Shown piece after piece: positions 20,755-32,330 of a stretch of DNA of 64,000 nt. Location of the stretch: assembly GCA_964019165.1 (NCBI GenBank), contig OZ025273.1, positions 14,986,714 through 15,050,713 of the forward strand. Direction: 5' to 3'. Position numbers and translations under genes: made by a program. Origin of the DNA: Mastigias papua (Eukaryota > Cnidaria > Scyphozoa > Rhizostomeae > Mastigiidae). The notes beneath the pieces were generated by a model. It did no database searches. It was not told the DNA's origin and was given only the letters and a program-made list of their open reading frames with translations. Every line of letters starts with the position of its first letter. Position 1 is the stretch's first letter.

Positions 20755-22450
20755 AGTAGAAAATTTGAACACCAGAATTGTTTTATGTTGCTGTACGTAT
20801 TATCATCCAGCTATGGATGTATTAGCATTTATTAATCATATGCAGGAGCTTTCTATGATAGAACAGGAGAATAAACTGGTCTTTGTAAGGGAGATTTCAA
20901 CATTAGCTTAATGACATAAGAGAATCGTACACCTGTAAATGACTTCATTAACATTATGTCTGCCTATTATTTTCAGCCTTCTGCTCTTCATCGTTCTTTT
21001 TTCACAGATACAACCTTTACTCATATTGATAACATCTTTGTAAATAATGCTACAGGTTCCAACATTGAATGTGGTAATATCTTGTTTCAAATCACAGGCC
21101 ATTTCCCATAGTTTTGTATAATGAATAATTGCACATTTAACTACAAGACTTCATCTCATTGCTTTATGATCGTATAGCCAGTTAAATGCTGGCAAGTTTC
21201 CTGCAGATTATGTAGAAATTGACATCCCTTGGTCTACTGTTCAGAGCATTGATTTGAATGTGAAATTTGATAATTTTCTACTTAATCTTCGCATCCTTAT
21301 TGATAAACACTGCCTTCAAAACATACTAAATAGAAAGAGTAAATTGAAAGTAAACCTCGGATCATTGCCCATATCGAGAAAATGATGAGATTCAGAGGTA
21401 AATAATTTCAACAGTTTAGAGCAACTCTGTAAATGATCTGAGATCATTCAAAAAGTTTTGCAATCCTGTTCGTAATGAACTGAGAGAGCGTACGAAAAAT
21501 TACAACTACAAGTATTTTGATTAGCATAACAACCATATGAAGATGGTTTGGAAAGGTATAAACGATATAGTCAGCTTGAAACCCTATAATCTAGACAAAA
21601 GTTCACATATAAATGAGTAAGGGATCTCTCATCAAAGATTTGGGGAGAATAGCCAATGAATTCAACCAGTTGTTTTACTAATGTTGCAAGTGATGTTACA
21701 AAGAAGCTCCCAGGAAATCCAAACTTATAATTGTCTTACAAGTTTGTCAAATCCTAATCTGAACTCCTTTTTTCTTTCCCCTTGTACTTCTGCAGAAGTA
21801 TAATCTGTTATTCAATCTCTAAAGAATGGCAGATCTAGTGGTCCAAACACTATCCCAGTTTAGTTATTAAAGATTTTAGATCCTCAGATTTCAGTTGCTC
21901 CCTTTACACTGATCAGCGAATCATTTCAAGCAGGTTTTTCACAGATAAGCTTAGAATAGCTCAAGTTATACCATCGCATATGAAAGATCTCAGTACCATG
22001 AAATCAAACATTGGACCAATTTCCCTACTTTCCATTTTCAGTAAAGTATTTGAAGCAACTATGTATAAACATCTATCTAGTTTTCTTGAAATGAAGTATT
22101 GTTCAACATGCTACTTGGTTTTCATAATGGCCACTTTATCTTCAAAACGCTTTTGATACTGTTAACCATGATATTCGTTTGAGAAAGCTGGAACAGTATG
22201 GAATCAGAGGAACTACTATGAACTGGTTTCAGTCATACTTAAGTAAGCACAACCAATGTGTTTCTGTATATGCTCATTTATCTGCAACATGTGGTATACC
22301 ATTTGATTTGATTTCATTGCATTTAGAATTCCATCAAATTACAGTTAACACAATAAAATACTGCACATATACTACAGAAACACATTATTCGAATACATGA
22401 TATGTAATGTTGTCTACTTTGCATGGATAGTGGAATTTCTTAGAGGAGGA
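20755..22450 (+). pseudogene. Decayed LINE ORF2 (endonuclease to RT), plus strand
   Basis: In mixed frames the plus strand reads as a L2/Jockey-like LINE: YYHPAMDVLAFINHMQELS, the endonuclease GDFNISL at about 20890, NDFINIMSAYYFQPS, FTHIDNIFVNNATGSNIECG near 21020-21075, then MVWKGINDIVSLKPYN near 21550, FNQLF and the RT entry (SSGPNTIPV near 21840, SLLSIFSKVFEAT near 22025-22060). The RT continues at about 22150-22290 with AFDTVNHDI and RKLEQYGIRG-NWFQSYLS. A segment between about 22090 and 22140 is shortened, and the FADD catalytic region is lost. Numerous indels and stops show an old copy. Confidence 0.75.
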
Positions 22451-23251
22451 CTCTCCCAGTAGTGCAAGAACTAATGAGAGGAGTGATAGTTAACAATTTG
22501 GTTAACAAAGCTTCCTCAGCCGTAGTTAGCGATTTGGTCAATGGACGTTCATTTACTTGTTCTAGGATATGTTTTCCAGATTTATGAAGAGTTTAGAATA
22601 TGTTTCTAACATGCTTTTTAAACTAGTATTTAGAAGGTAAATTTCTTATGAAAGATCGATCCACATTTTTGCCGCCATATGACAGATTGACAAACCATAT
22701 TGGAGGCTATTTTTAGGAATCAGGAAGACATCACCTCGATCAAAATGCCTTGTAAGATGTTTATGACTGCTTGAAACCCAAGTAAAGAAATCATGAAAGC
22801 ACATACAGGCCTTTCTGGAGACGCAGGCTGTAGTCCGTGCCTGCACAAATCCCGCTCAAAATAACTTTGCGAGGGTTTTTTTCCGCTAGCGCAGTTTTTC
22901 AAGTCAATGTTCTCATTTAATCATGCAGCTCAGCTTCCCAATGTTTGAACTACTTACTGTTAAATATCAGGGTGTTAGCAAATAACATCTATGTGTTTAT
23001 CAAATTGCGTTATAAATGGGAGATGTCTGTTTCCTTTTATAGCACATGTTAACAAACTATTATATTAGCATCTTAAAACTTCCAATGGAATCGGAAATGT
23101 GTTCACACGAATCGAACAACATATAGTGTGATTAAAGGTACGACTAATATACGTTCCACCATGCTGTCAAGAAACGAAACAGTTTCTTTTCAAGTCATGA
23201 CATGTAGACTAGGCAGACATCCTGAGATTTGCCACATTTGACTTGCAAAAC
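22451..23251. other. No gene seen
   Basis: AT-rich, with no recognisable domain in either strand. Minus-strand short frames at 22646-22902 have no family resemblance that I can name. Confidence 0.5.
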
Positions 23252-23543
23252 ATGGCAACAGCAGAAACAGTGAAACTCAGAACTTTTCTTTCTTGGGGAA
23301 AGGAGAATGTTATTGGATAAAAACCTGAAGAAAAAGTGGGACAACTGTGGTGTATTATGTTTTCTGTAAAGTTTGTGCAAACAACTATGACCCTATCATT
23401 AACAGACCATTCTATAATAGGGAAATGTAAACAGTGGTGAAAGCTGTTGTTAATGGGACAACCAATGTTGCCAAATTAAAAATTGAGCGGCATCTGAAAA
23501 GCAAATCTCATGAATGGCACTGTCAGTTTGTCAGGATTGACTG
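23252..23543 (+). pseudogene. Zinc-finger fragment related to 16631-16801
   Basis: With one stop and one frameshift the plus strand reads LRTFLSWGKENVIG, then a Cys pair (VFCKVCANNY) and, after about 30 residues, VAKLKIERHLKSKSHEW. The spacing C-x2-C ... H-x5-H resembles the BED/C2H2-type fingers at the N-terminus of hAT-related and ZNF862-like repetitive proteins, which bind DNA. Nothing downstream continues the protein. Confidence 0.45.
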
Positions 23544-24465
23544 ATTGATAGAAGGGTTACTATTAAACAGCCACGGACAGAAGGGACATGCGTGTCGGTG
23601 CCTTTATTGTTCTGATGGTATGGATTGGCAAATCTGTACAGCTCTAAACTCGTTGTCAGTTTGAGGCTCATAACATTGCTAACAGTAGGAAGCCCTCAAA
23701 AGTTGCTGTGATGAAATTGGTTTCGACTAAAAGTACAAAATTATGGGATGCATTCTGATTTAATTTTAACAAATGCATCAGAGCACATTGGAAAGTTAGT
23801 TTAGAAGTGAAACTATACACTGGTCGCTTTCACGTGCATCCATATATATTGTGGCATCGCTCATTCTGAAGAGTGCATCGCTCATTCACCCAATCTGTTC
23901 TCTTGTTAAAGTACGCCGCCATACAACAGCAAATTACACTAAGAAAGTGTTTTGGGGAACAAGTCAGCACTACATGAAAACTTAATGGGGGTCAAAGACT
24001 CTTGGCCCGAATGCACAACATGCACTCTGGCATTAGATTCAAGGAACCACAGCATAATGCAAAACTTTGCAATGTAGCAGTTTAATATAATTTTAGGAAC
24101 TCAGTAACTTACTGTATTTGGGTTCAGCTGCTTAACCTCATTTGATTTATTACCGATGTATCAGGCCGTACTTTACTTAAAGGTATTTAGCATTGCATTG
24201 ATGCAAAGTTCAAAGGACAAACGATAATTTTGCTACCAGTATACCATTTAATTCCTAGGTGCTTATTAGAGTCCATGTCATAGAGTAGATGAATACTTGA
24301 TAGGCATTTCATATTCATATTCAACACTTTTTTACAGTTGGTTTTGAATACTAGTTAAAAACTAATTAATGCTGACTATTTATTTACAATACAATACTAT
24401 TTTTACATTAATAGACTTAAAATAAAGAATTAAGAAAAAGATAGAGAACCAATAAAAGAAACTTG

Positions 24466-25149
24466 CTATGTGCAGATGAGGCACGTACAATTTTTGCCAT
24501 CCCATTGTCGTATTTCCTTTTTAAATTTTTTTGCAGAAGTTGTTTATTTTATCTCATCACTTAGTGCAGTCCACAAAAGACTTCCTCTAAATGATAGGGA
24601 GTTTATTCCGTAACGCTGAGAATTCACAGAGGGGATCGTACATAATTCACTACTACGAAGACCATAGGGCACATCTCTTTTGGTGAAAAATTCCCACATG
24701 TATTCTGGGTTTAGATGGTTAATTGTTCTATAAACTTCAGTCATGAGTATTTGTAGGTTCTTTTTGTGTATTGTCTTTGATTTATCCCTATCTAAAAGCT
24801 CTTCAAACGTAGATTCGTAATCTCCATATAAAGCTCTCAGTGCACGCTTGTGAGTCCTATTAATTTCATTATTTGCTCCTTTGGTACAAAATAGCCAAAT
24901 TAGAGGACAATATGAAAAATTGGACATTATCACGGAGTTGAAAATCAACTTCGACTTTTGTTCTCCTAAAAATGGTCGTAATCGTATAAATGCATTGACT
25001 TTTGGATTGACCTTCCTGCATATTTCTTTAACATGAGCTTGAAACTTAAGTGAGTTATCAATGTTTATACCTAGAAGCTTTGCCTGGTTGCTTGATGGAA
25101 TTAAATTTCCGTTTATATTAAGGCATAGTTTACTCATGTCTTTTCGTCC
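24466..25149 (-). pseudogene. LINE ORF2 C-terminal part (3' half of a LINE split by a DNA element)
   Basis: The minus strand from 25149 reads GRKDMSKLCLNINGNLI, KLLGINIDNSLKFQAHV, then FSYCPLIWLF, THKRALRALYGDYES, SKTIHKKNLQILMTEVYR and SLLWTALSDEIK, the RT thumb and C-terminus of CR1/L2-like LINEs. After one in-frame TAA it ends in FKKEIRQWDGKNCTCLICT and a TAG near 24470. The protein begins abruptly at the 25152 repeat boundary; the missing RT part is found at 29027-29345 on the same strand, so both are one LINE interrupted by the 25152-29024 insertion. Confidence 0.85.
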
Positions 25150-25151
25150 TA
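25150..25151. repeat. TA target duplication (left) of the composite element
   Basis: TA here and at 29025-29026 flank the outer ends. Removing one TA and everything between restores a continuous LINE frame across the site, which supports TA as the target. TA is the canonical Tc1/mariner target. Confidence 0.8.
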
Positions 25152-25445
25152 CAATCGTTGCCAAAATTGTTGGAACGAATTGCAGATTTTTCACACTTTT
25201 CCATACCTAGCTTCCCCCCTCCCCCGTACAATGTTGTGTTACTGTGATATACGCTTGGCATCTCGTAGAATTCGATCGTTTTCACACGTAGCAACGTCTT
25301 ATCTACAAAATCCAACATTGTTTTCGGGGGGGAGGGGGCTTTAAGTCACTTAAACGGCTAGCTTAGTATCAGTACTATTTGAGCCAATGGCCTGCCTTTA
25401 AATCTAAGAGATGTGTGGTGTTCCAAGTAATTTTGGCAACGATTG
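25152..25445 (+). repeat. 294-bp terminal unit, left copy
   Basis: Begins CAATCGTTGCCAAAATTG and ends in the inverse, CAACGATTG at 25445. Contains adjacent C-run (about 25213-25225) and G-run (about 25326-25338) tracts. Same length and sequence as 28731-29024. Confidence 0.93.
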
Positions 25446-27343
25446 TCTGAGGGGGGTAAATTTAAAATTTACTGTGTTCTTTGTAACTTTCCTGTAGTCT
25501 AAGTAAAATTATGCCGCTGAATCTGAAAATGGCATCTAAAATTCAATTTGAGGAATATATGAGGAGATCTGACGTCATAATTGCTGATAGGCTATACATG
25601 TACTCTTAAAGGCTATGCTACCTCTCCCTGCTATAATTTAATGTCAACAGAGTGCAATCTTTAACTATCAAGTGCTATATATGTTTAGTAGTAAAGTTTT
25701 ACATATATTTGGTACGACATAGTATTCGGGGAAGCTTTATTAGCTGCTAATCAGTTAGAAACAATACCAAACTAGAAGTTAGGAGGATATGAGCGAAATC
25801 TTAGTGCTAGTAGGAAGCTAATATGAAAGACCCTCAGTATCGTGTATTGGTGCCAAATGTGTGGTAATGATAGAAGACTTCTTAGCTCAGGTGTAACGCG
25901 GATGAGGTTGTCATGGAGTGTTACTCCAGTCCTTAGTGAAAGAATGGCCACTGCTATATTTGTGTGTAGGTCTTGCTGCTAAAGTTCAGTGTACAGTTAT
26001 CGTCACCCTACAGTTTCATTATTGGTTGCCTGGTAACTAATGGCCGCGAATGACGTTTCAGGTCTGAATGCTTTAGGGGGATATAAGAACATTTCTGATT
26101 ATAGACAATATGGAAATGGCTTGGTGCGTTTTTGATTTTCAATGGAACGGATTTGGATTTAGAAATAGTCTATAAATGTGAAGTAGAGTCAGTAACTTTC
26201 AAGGAGTACGGTGGAGGGTCTTTCGCTTGGTTATACGTATGAGACGTACTATTTCGACTGTGAATGTCTGCAAACAGGGCCAATAAGGTGGACATAGATA
26301 AAAGATCCGTAAATATCATATAGGTTAGGTGGCATCATTTCAATTTTGCTATCAGTTAAAGTGGAGCGACTGCAAAGAAGTACCAAGCTGTCCAACATGC
26401 CTTGCATCATTTATTGTGTAAACTAAGGACTATTTTGCCTTCATTTCTCCCATTACAAGCACGGCATCTCTGGGGGCTGGGGACTTGAGCCCCCCTACTT
26501 TGTTCCAACCAGCAATTTTCCAACAGCAGTCTTCCTTAGGCAATGTTATGCACTGAGTAGCCCCCAATTCTTATGTGGTGGCGCTGTCCCTCATATATAG
26601 CTATCTTGTACAGATTTGGTAGCTCGCACGGTTTCCAACGGTTACCAGTTTAGTGAAACCCTTAATTATATGCTATAGGTAGTTTATTCAATCTAAAATA
26701 TACCTCTATGGAATTGATATTTCACTGGTGGTTATGAGGACGCCCCGTTATGCACTTCCCCCTTGCGCATTGGAGAGAAATACCGAATTCTGTCAGCTTG
26801 CCAACGGTTTCCACTCACAGTAAAAAGGATAAGATATTCACTTCCTCTTTCCTCCATAATCCTCCGGTAACCGTGCAACCGTGCAAAAAACTCGACGATC
26901 TCAGTCGAGCGTGTGGACTAAACAGTGCAGAAATACTACCTAAGACAGCCCTAACATCACTGGACTATCTTTGCCTTAAAATATAGCAGAGAGACACATT
27001 TACAAGAAAAATATAGTGCGATATATAAGTGGCAACCGTTGTGGTAACCGTTAGCTTTGCCATCATAGTCTATTTTTAGTAGCATTGTAGTATAGTAGTG
27101 GACGATCCATGGTTCCTGTAATGAGTCAATAGTATGCGCGATGTAGTGTTCTTTCCTACTATTTTCTCCCTAAGTAATTTAACACAATTTAGGGCTTTAT
27201 TGCAAAGCACTAGCCCTCATCTTTCTTATTCTGCAAGGCAGAATACTCATAAACCATAGAAATAGTGAAATTAGAGGAGTTCATATGCCATGGAGAGAGA
27301 GAATTCAACTCATTTAGACAGAATATGTGTGTTCACATATAAA

Positions 27344-28054
27344 TTAATACTTTGTTCTATTTCCTCTAGTTTGTACAATACATCTAAGTCGTTTAGGTAT
27401 AGTGTCAATTGTTTTCTTAATCAGGTCTCCGTTAACACAGAGTAATGCATTTGATACCCTTTGCAAAAAAGAATTATATGGTTCATATGTTATTCTTCTT
27501 CTCAGCGATTCTTCCTGCAATGCCCTTTTTACATTATTGAAAATGTTCTCGATGGTATTCAGGTCTGGTGATCGTGGGGGTATTCTTAATAAGGTAGCAC
27601 CAATGTCCTTCAATGCTTCCCGTGCAACTTTACTGTTCTGACACGGATCGTTGTCCATGACAAAGACTTTCTGTATTCCACTGCTTTGTGAAGACATGCG
27701 TGCATTAATAAAGGCATGGCTGTAGCTTTTTGTATCCAGCAGTATTTAAGAGGCGCACAAAAGATCTATAGCTTCCTCTCGTCATGTCACTTTCTACCAT
27801 AACAGTTTTGACTGTAGGATTTTGTCCATCATCTCTGAGTTTTCGGAAAGTTCTAATAAACTGCGCTGCATCTCGATTCAATATAGTTCGTGGTCTCCCT
27901 CTTTTTGCTACTTTAACATTTTCTTCTGTCCTGTTCCTTCCTTGCAACAGCGATGTACAGAGGATAGAGATATTTTTAAGCTCTTAGCAGCTTCTCGGTA
28001 GCTCTTCCCTTCAGAGGTGACCTTCAAATATGCTAAAGCTCTAGTTTTCCGCAT
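27344..28054 (-). pseudogene. Tc1/mariner (IS630-type) transposase, middle deleted
   Basis: On the minus strand ATG at 28054 opens MRKTRALAYLKVTSEGKSYR with a helix-turn-helix (YREAAKSLKISLSSVHRC). After a one-base shift near 27948 it continues RGRPRTILNRDAAQFIRTF and GYKKLQPCLY, stop. The rest resumes at 27697 with VFVMDNDPCQNSKVA (a catalytic Asp in MDNDP), LRIPPRSPDLNTIENIFN (the third acidic residue in PDLN-IEN context) and ends QTRGNRTKY at 27344. The central third with the first catalytic Asp is missing, so the enzyme is dead. Tc1-type transposases cut at TA sites by a DDE/DDD mechanism, which agrees with the TA flanks of the composite. The family ending GxRxKY is common in aquatic invertebrates. 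Confidence 0.82.
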
Positions 28055-28730
28055 AACTTTCCTTTGAATGTCATTGCTGTACTGTGCGGTGATTTGAGGT
28101 GGAACCTTCTTTTATACATATAGCCACCCATCTCTTATAGTAATACGTGTAATGGAACGCTATATTGCAGCCCTTCTTCTTATCATAACGTCACTATTGA
28201 CTAACAGGTTACCACAGCCTCGTTCCCGTCCTGGTACACTTTCTGATGTCCAATCCGAACGTTGGACCACGAGTGTGCAATCCTCACAATAAAATGGTCA
28301 AAAATAATTTAATTACTATGTACGTCCTTATGTTACGGACACACGTTACCTTTTGCAGTTAATGACAGACTGCCAGAATACTAAACCTCGTTCCCATGAT
28401 GGATAGTTAACAAATTGGCGTCGCAATTTCCATAATAACCGAGGACTTCTACGTGCTTTATCTCAAATATCCATCTCACATTGTTATTCCTTGTTATCTC
28501 GGGTCATTTTTATCCTCTATGTGTACATATTTCCTAAGACACTGAAATGATAGCACGCAAGTGAAATAGTGTGAAAAATCATGAATTTTCACCTTTACCG
28601 GTGCCATTTCCACACTAATGACACATTTTACGTAAAAACTGACTTCAAATTCAGAATCTACGATGTCATTTTACCCTAATAGGAGTTTATCTCTCACATA
28701 TCTAAACATTTCTCCTCCACCCTCTTCAGA

Positions 28731-29024
28731 CAATCGTTGCCAAAATTGTTGGAACGAATTGCAGATTTTTCACACTTTTCCATACCTAGCTTCCCCCCTC
28801 CCCCGTACAATGTTGTGTTACTGTGATATACGCTTGGCATCTCGTAGAATTCGATCGTTTTCACACGTAGCAACGTCTTATCTACAAAATCCAACATTGT
28901 TTTCGGGGGGGAGGGGGCTTTAAGTCACTTAAACGGCTAGCTTAGTATCAGTACTATTTGAGCCAATGGCCTGCCTTTAAATCTAAGAGATGTGTGGTGT
29001 TCCAAGTAATTTTGGCAACGATTG
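28731..29024 (+). repeat. 294-bp terminal unit, right copy
   Basis: Direct copy of 25152-25445, identical by eye over 294 bp. It is followed by TA (29025-29026) and the 5' part of the interrupted LINE. Confidence 0.93.
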
Positions 29025-29026
29025 TA

Positions 29027-29345
29027 GAAACATTATTTAAAATTTTGAGGGATTGGCTTTCATACCGTTGTCAGCAAACCATTTCATCAACCTGTGCCGT
29101 CCCCCTCTAATCTAATCATAACTGCTTCTATGGATGTGTCACATGCGTAAATTGTAGTATCATCAGCAAAATTGCATATCTCCGATTCCATTTCAATAAA
29201 GAAAAGGTCATTTATAAATATGTTGAATAGTAAGGGACCAAGTCAGAGCTCTGTGGTACTCCAATTGAAATTTTCTGTGACGAACTAAATTTGGAGCCTG
29301 TTTTGACTCTTTGCATTCGATTTGTCAGGTAGCTGTAAACTTATC
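29027..29345 (-). pseudogene. LINE RT core (5' half of the split LINE)
   Basis: In the minus strand, with indels, the palm of a CR1/L2-like RT is legible: SYLTNRMQRVKTG, SSSQKISIGVPQ, IFINDLFFIEMESEIC, catalytic NFADDTTIYACD near 29160-29190, then MKWFADNGMKANPSKF and IMFL at the insertion point. It joins in frame with GRKDMSKLCLN at 25149 after the composite. The 5' boundary near 29345 is abrupt, which suggests 5' truncation. Confidence 0.78.
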
Positions 29346-30398
29346 AAATGAAAATATACTACTAGTAAGAGAAGGCTGTAAACTTCCTTTAGAATGATAT
29401 ATTTGTAGCTGAAGCGAACTTCAACACGATATAGATTAATATTTGCTATAGTAAGAAACTGAATAAATTTTCAAGAAATCTCTTTGAATTCTTACTGGTG
29501 TAGTGGAAAGGTAGAGATAAGAGTATAAACTTCTTAAGACCTGTTGTACCACCATTATCAGCTTGTCTTTAGCTGAAAAATTACTTTGATTGTTTAAGAA
29601 TTTGTAGGGTCACTTAAACGAAAAACTTTGAGTAGGCTCGAGCATGCTTGTCTTCTCAGTATATTTGTTGTAGAAGGAGTTTGAAAATGAGCCTGTGTAA
29701 TAATGAAAATTTTGATTAAAGTTAGGATATACTTTTTTGTTTTAATCTAAACATTCTTGTTGTGAGGTATATTAATGTCGAGAAACTTGAAGTATTTGAT
29801 ACCACCAATGTATTATTTGGCAAATGTCACCCATTAGTGACTGGAAAACTTAAGATGTTCATGTACATTAGGGGCACATGTATTGCAACTTCCGGTTAAA
29901 AATGGCAGCTTTCTGCTGGCCAATGGCCTAATTTTTGAAAATTACATAACAAACTATCGCAATGTAGGGGCTTCTACCATCGTAGGGGTCAGTCATTTAT
30001 AACTCTGGGTAGTAGGGCGGGCTAGAATTGGGTAGGGCATGAAAATTTTTTCTAGGATACTTGTAGAGAATTTTTGAGGGATGTGAAATCCTTTAGAAAT
30101 AATAACTAAAGAACATCAACTCAATGACTTCCAGAAGTTTACTTATCACTGTATACGTATCTAGTTGTCTGAGTTTATCCAATAGCAATTTTTCTCTGAT
30201 TAAAGTTTTCTGTAGTATACTGTGTTATTGTAGTGCTCTTATTAGCATTCATCACAGCTGTTTATTCAAAATGAAGTTTCAAGGATAAATAAACTTTTTC
30301 ATGAAAACCTATGTATACCTTATGCAAAGAAATCTCACAAAGAATGACATTTACAGCATTGTGTACAAAGGTTTCCATGCAATATTTCCCAGTATTAT

Positions 30399-30716
30399 TT
30401 TCGCATGACATGGATAAGGAGACACGAATTATAGGTTTTATCCAAAGAGCACCTATATGTATGGTATGTCTCTTCTCGAAAACTATAAGAGATATGATCG
30501 AAATTTCTTCACAAATCGACAGAGAATGTTTGATTACATATTATTTTCGCCTGAAATGGATAAGGACACTCGAGTGATATTTTTCGCAAGTACACCCTAC
30601 CTTTCCATATAGTACTATGTAAAGTAATACCGGCTTTTGCCTTCACAGAGCAGATTACCTCTATGTATGGTATGTCTCCTCTCGTCCTCTCGAAAACTGT
30701 AAGAGATTATAGTGGC
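30399..30716 (+). repeat. Imperfect local duplication
   Basis: Two segments share ATGGATAAGGA near their starts and TATGTATGGTATGTCTC plus TCTCGAAAACT near their ends (about 30399-30497 and 30546-30716). The second is longer by an inserted stretch. No coding content recognised. Confidence 0.5.
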
Positions 30717-30815
30717 AGTTGTGACTTTAAAAGTAGTAATGAAGAAGTCTTCCCTGAAATCCTTACAGGGTAGACAGCAAGTGGGATGTGAAACTTATCA
30801 CTTATTTCTCAACAG

Positions 30816-31220
30816 TGTAACATATTGGTGTTCTATGTCTTAGATTAATCTGTGTTTTATGTCGTGTCGCTTTACTTTTTATGTTGCGTTTTGGAATGGC
30901 ATGTTCGTGTCAATTCCTGTTATGTATGTAACTCGCTTGTAGAGTCAGTATCACTCTTTCCTGGCGATGTGTTTGTCCCTGTCAACGTGTATTGTGCTTT
31001 GACGTAACGAATGTTGTATAGTGCATACGATTATATTATGTGTGTTTTAGTATTTGATTCAGTCAGTCAGTGAATTCAGTTCTTACGGTTACAAATATAA
31101 GCCACATACGAAGAGCAGTTTCCTTGCGTTACATCTAACTTAGGCCTAGGCCTATGGCCTAGGCTTACAGACTGAAGACCAACCACCGGCCACCCGAAGT
31201 GAGACCCCTTGTACGCTACA
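30816..31220 (+). repeat. Left LTR of the miniature element
   Basis: 405 bp, TG...CA ends, with a palindromic TAGGCCTAGGCCTATGGCCT cluster near its 3' part. Confidence 0.9.
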
Positions 31221-31758
31221 AATTTGGTGACAGGAGTAAACTTTGCGCACCTTTTACGCCGTGGTGGAGGATGTTGTCAGTGTCTAAGGGGAGAATTCAA
31301 TAGATGAGTACTCTTTCTTACATCAACTTTGACTATTGACTTTTGGTTTTATTACGTAGAAGAATGTTTTATGGTTGAGATCAAGTGACTTTTATCTGGT
31401 TGTGTTATGTACCTCTTGAGTTGATATGTTACCATCGCTCCTACTGATCGCAACGCCACGTTCAGAAGATCCATCAAGACGTTTGGTTATTCAGTTACTA
31501 TGAAGTAGTTTAGAGTTTGCTGGCCATGGGGTGGTTGCAGCTGAGAAGTTACCAAGAAGATTTTATTAGGATTTGTTTTTATTTTTTTCAACGATGCTAC
31601 CCAACTGGAAGCACTGAGCGGAGTTTTTGGCACCTTCTTTTGCTTTCCAGTCAGTCTTCGGACCTTAGCATCCTTTGAACATTTTATTTTTATGTCTTGA
31701 TTGGACTCAATGAACTTTTCATCGTTGTAAATTACTATTAGTTTAAAGGGAGGGATGG

Positions 31759-32163
31759 TGTAACATATTGGTGTTCTATGTCTTAGATTAATCTGTGTTT
31801 TATGTCGTGTCGCTTTACTTTTTATGTTGCGTTTTGGAATGGCATGTTCGTGTCAATTCCTGTTATGTATGTAACTCGCTTGTAGAGTCAGTATCACTCT
31901 TTCCTGGCGATGTGTTTGTCCCTGTCAACGTGTATTGTGCTTTGACGTAACGAATGTTGTATAGTGCTTACGATTATATTATGTGTGTTTTAGTATTTGA
32001 TTCAGTCAGTCAGTGAATTCAGTTCTTACGGTTACAAATATAAGCCACATACGAAGAGCAGTTTCCTTGCGTTATATCTAACTTAGGCCTAGGCCTATGG
32101 CCTAGGCTTACAGACTGAAGACCAACCACCGGCCACCCGAAGTGAGACCCCTTGTACGCTACA
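31759..32163 (+). repeat. Right LTR of the miniature element
   Basis: 405 bp, same as the left LTR apart from two substitutions; followed by ACAG target duplication. Confidence 0.9.
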
Positions 32164-32330
32164 ACAGGGTATGAAAACTTTTATACAAACATTTAAGGGG
32201 TATAAAACTTTTGACCATTGTGTAAATTCTAACCCACCCCGGTCCTCAGAGTTGTAAATGACTGACCCCTTAGCTTCGGCTGGAAAATATTCGTCATTCA
32301 CTCCATTTCGAATTAACATAGAATTTTTAA

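Larger units (their letters stand above)
25152..29024. mobile_element. Tc1/mariner-type composite: two identical 294-bp repeats flanking 3.3 kb with transposase remnant
   Basis: A 3873-bp unit inserted in a LINE with a TA duplication. Its outer 294 bp on each side are direct copies, identical by eye. Each 294-bp unit is itself bounded by inverted ends CAATCGTTGCCAAAATT, so four such ends exist in the composite. The inner junctions are not TA: they read TCTGA on the left and TCAGA on the right. The unit therefore entered as a whole and not as two separate MITE insertions. The interior holds a broken IS630/Tc1-type transposase (27344-28054, minus) and about 1.9 kb (25446-27343) with no recognised gene. 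Confidence 0.8.
30816..32163 (+). mobile_element. Non-coding miniature LTR retrotransposon (TRIM-like)
   Basis: Two 405-bp direct repeats (30816-31220 and 31759-32163), each starting TGTAACATATTGG and ending GTACGCTACA, flank only 538 bp. I see two differences between them (GTGCATACG/GTGCTTACG and GTTACATC/GTTATATC). A 4-bp duplication ACAG flanks the element (30812-30815, 32164-32167). TTTGGTGACAGGAG after the left LTR could serve as primer site, and AAAGGGAGGGATGG directly precedes the right LTR as polypurine tract. The interior encodes nothing, so it must move with proteins from another LTR element. About 99.5% LTR identity indicates recent activity. Confidence 0.88.
29984..32271. mobile_element. 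DNA element with inverted ends, interrupted by a miniature LTR element
   Basis: The left end AGGGGTCAGTCATTTATAAC (from 29984) recurs inverted at the right end (AGGGGTCAGTCATTTACAAC on the minus strand, to 32271), followed on both sides by a similar G-rich stretch and GGGTTAGAATT-like sequence for about 60-90 bp. The body without the nested LTR element is about 0.94 kb and non-coding. The nested element is the 30816-32163 retrotransposon. Confidence 0.65.

Noticed and set aside
20908..21102. Minus-strand frame in the decayed LINE
   Set aside because: It is the complement of the endonuclease coding sequence on the plus strand.
25130..25318. Minus-strand frame at the left 294-bp unit, repeated near 28694-28897
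   Set aside because: Repeated only because the units are identical; no domain, and the frame spans repeat borders.
25152..29024. Two independent insertions of the same MITE into one LINE
   Set aside because: Only the outer borders have TA, and the LINE frame rejoins precisely across the whole 3.9 kb; two separate insertions would leave TA at the inner borders and LINE sequence between them.
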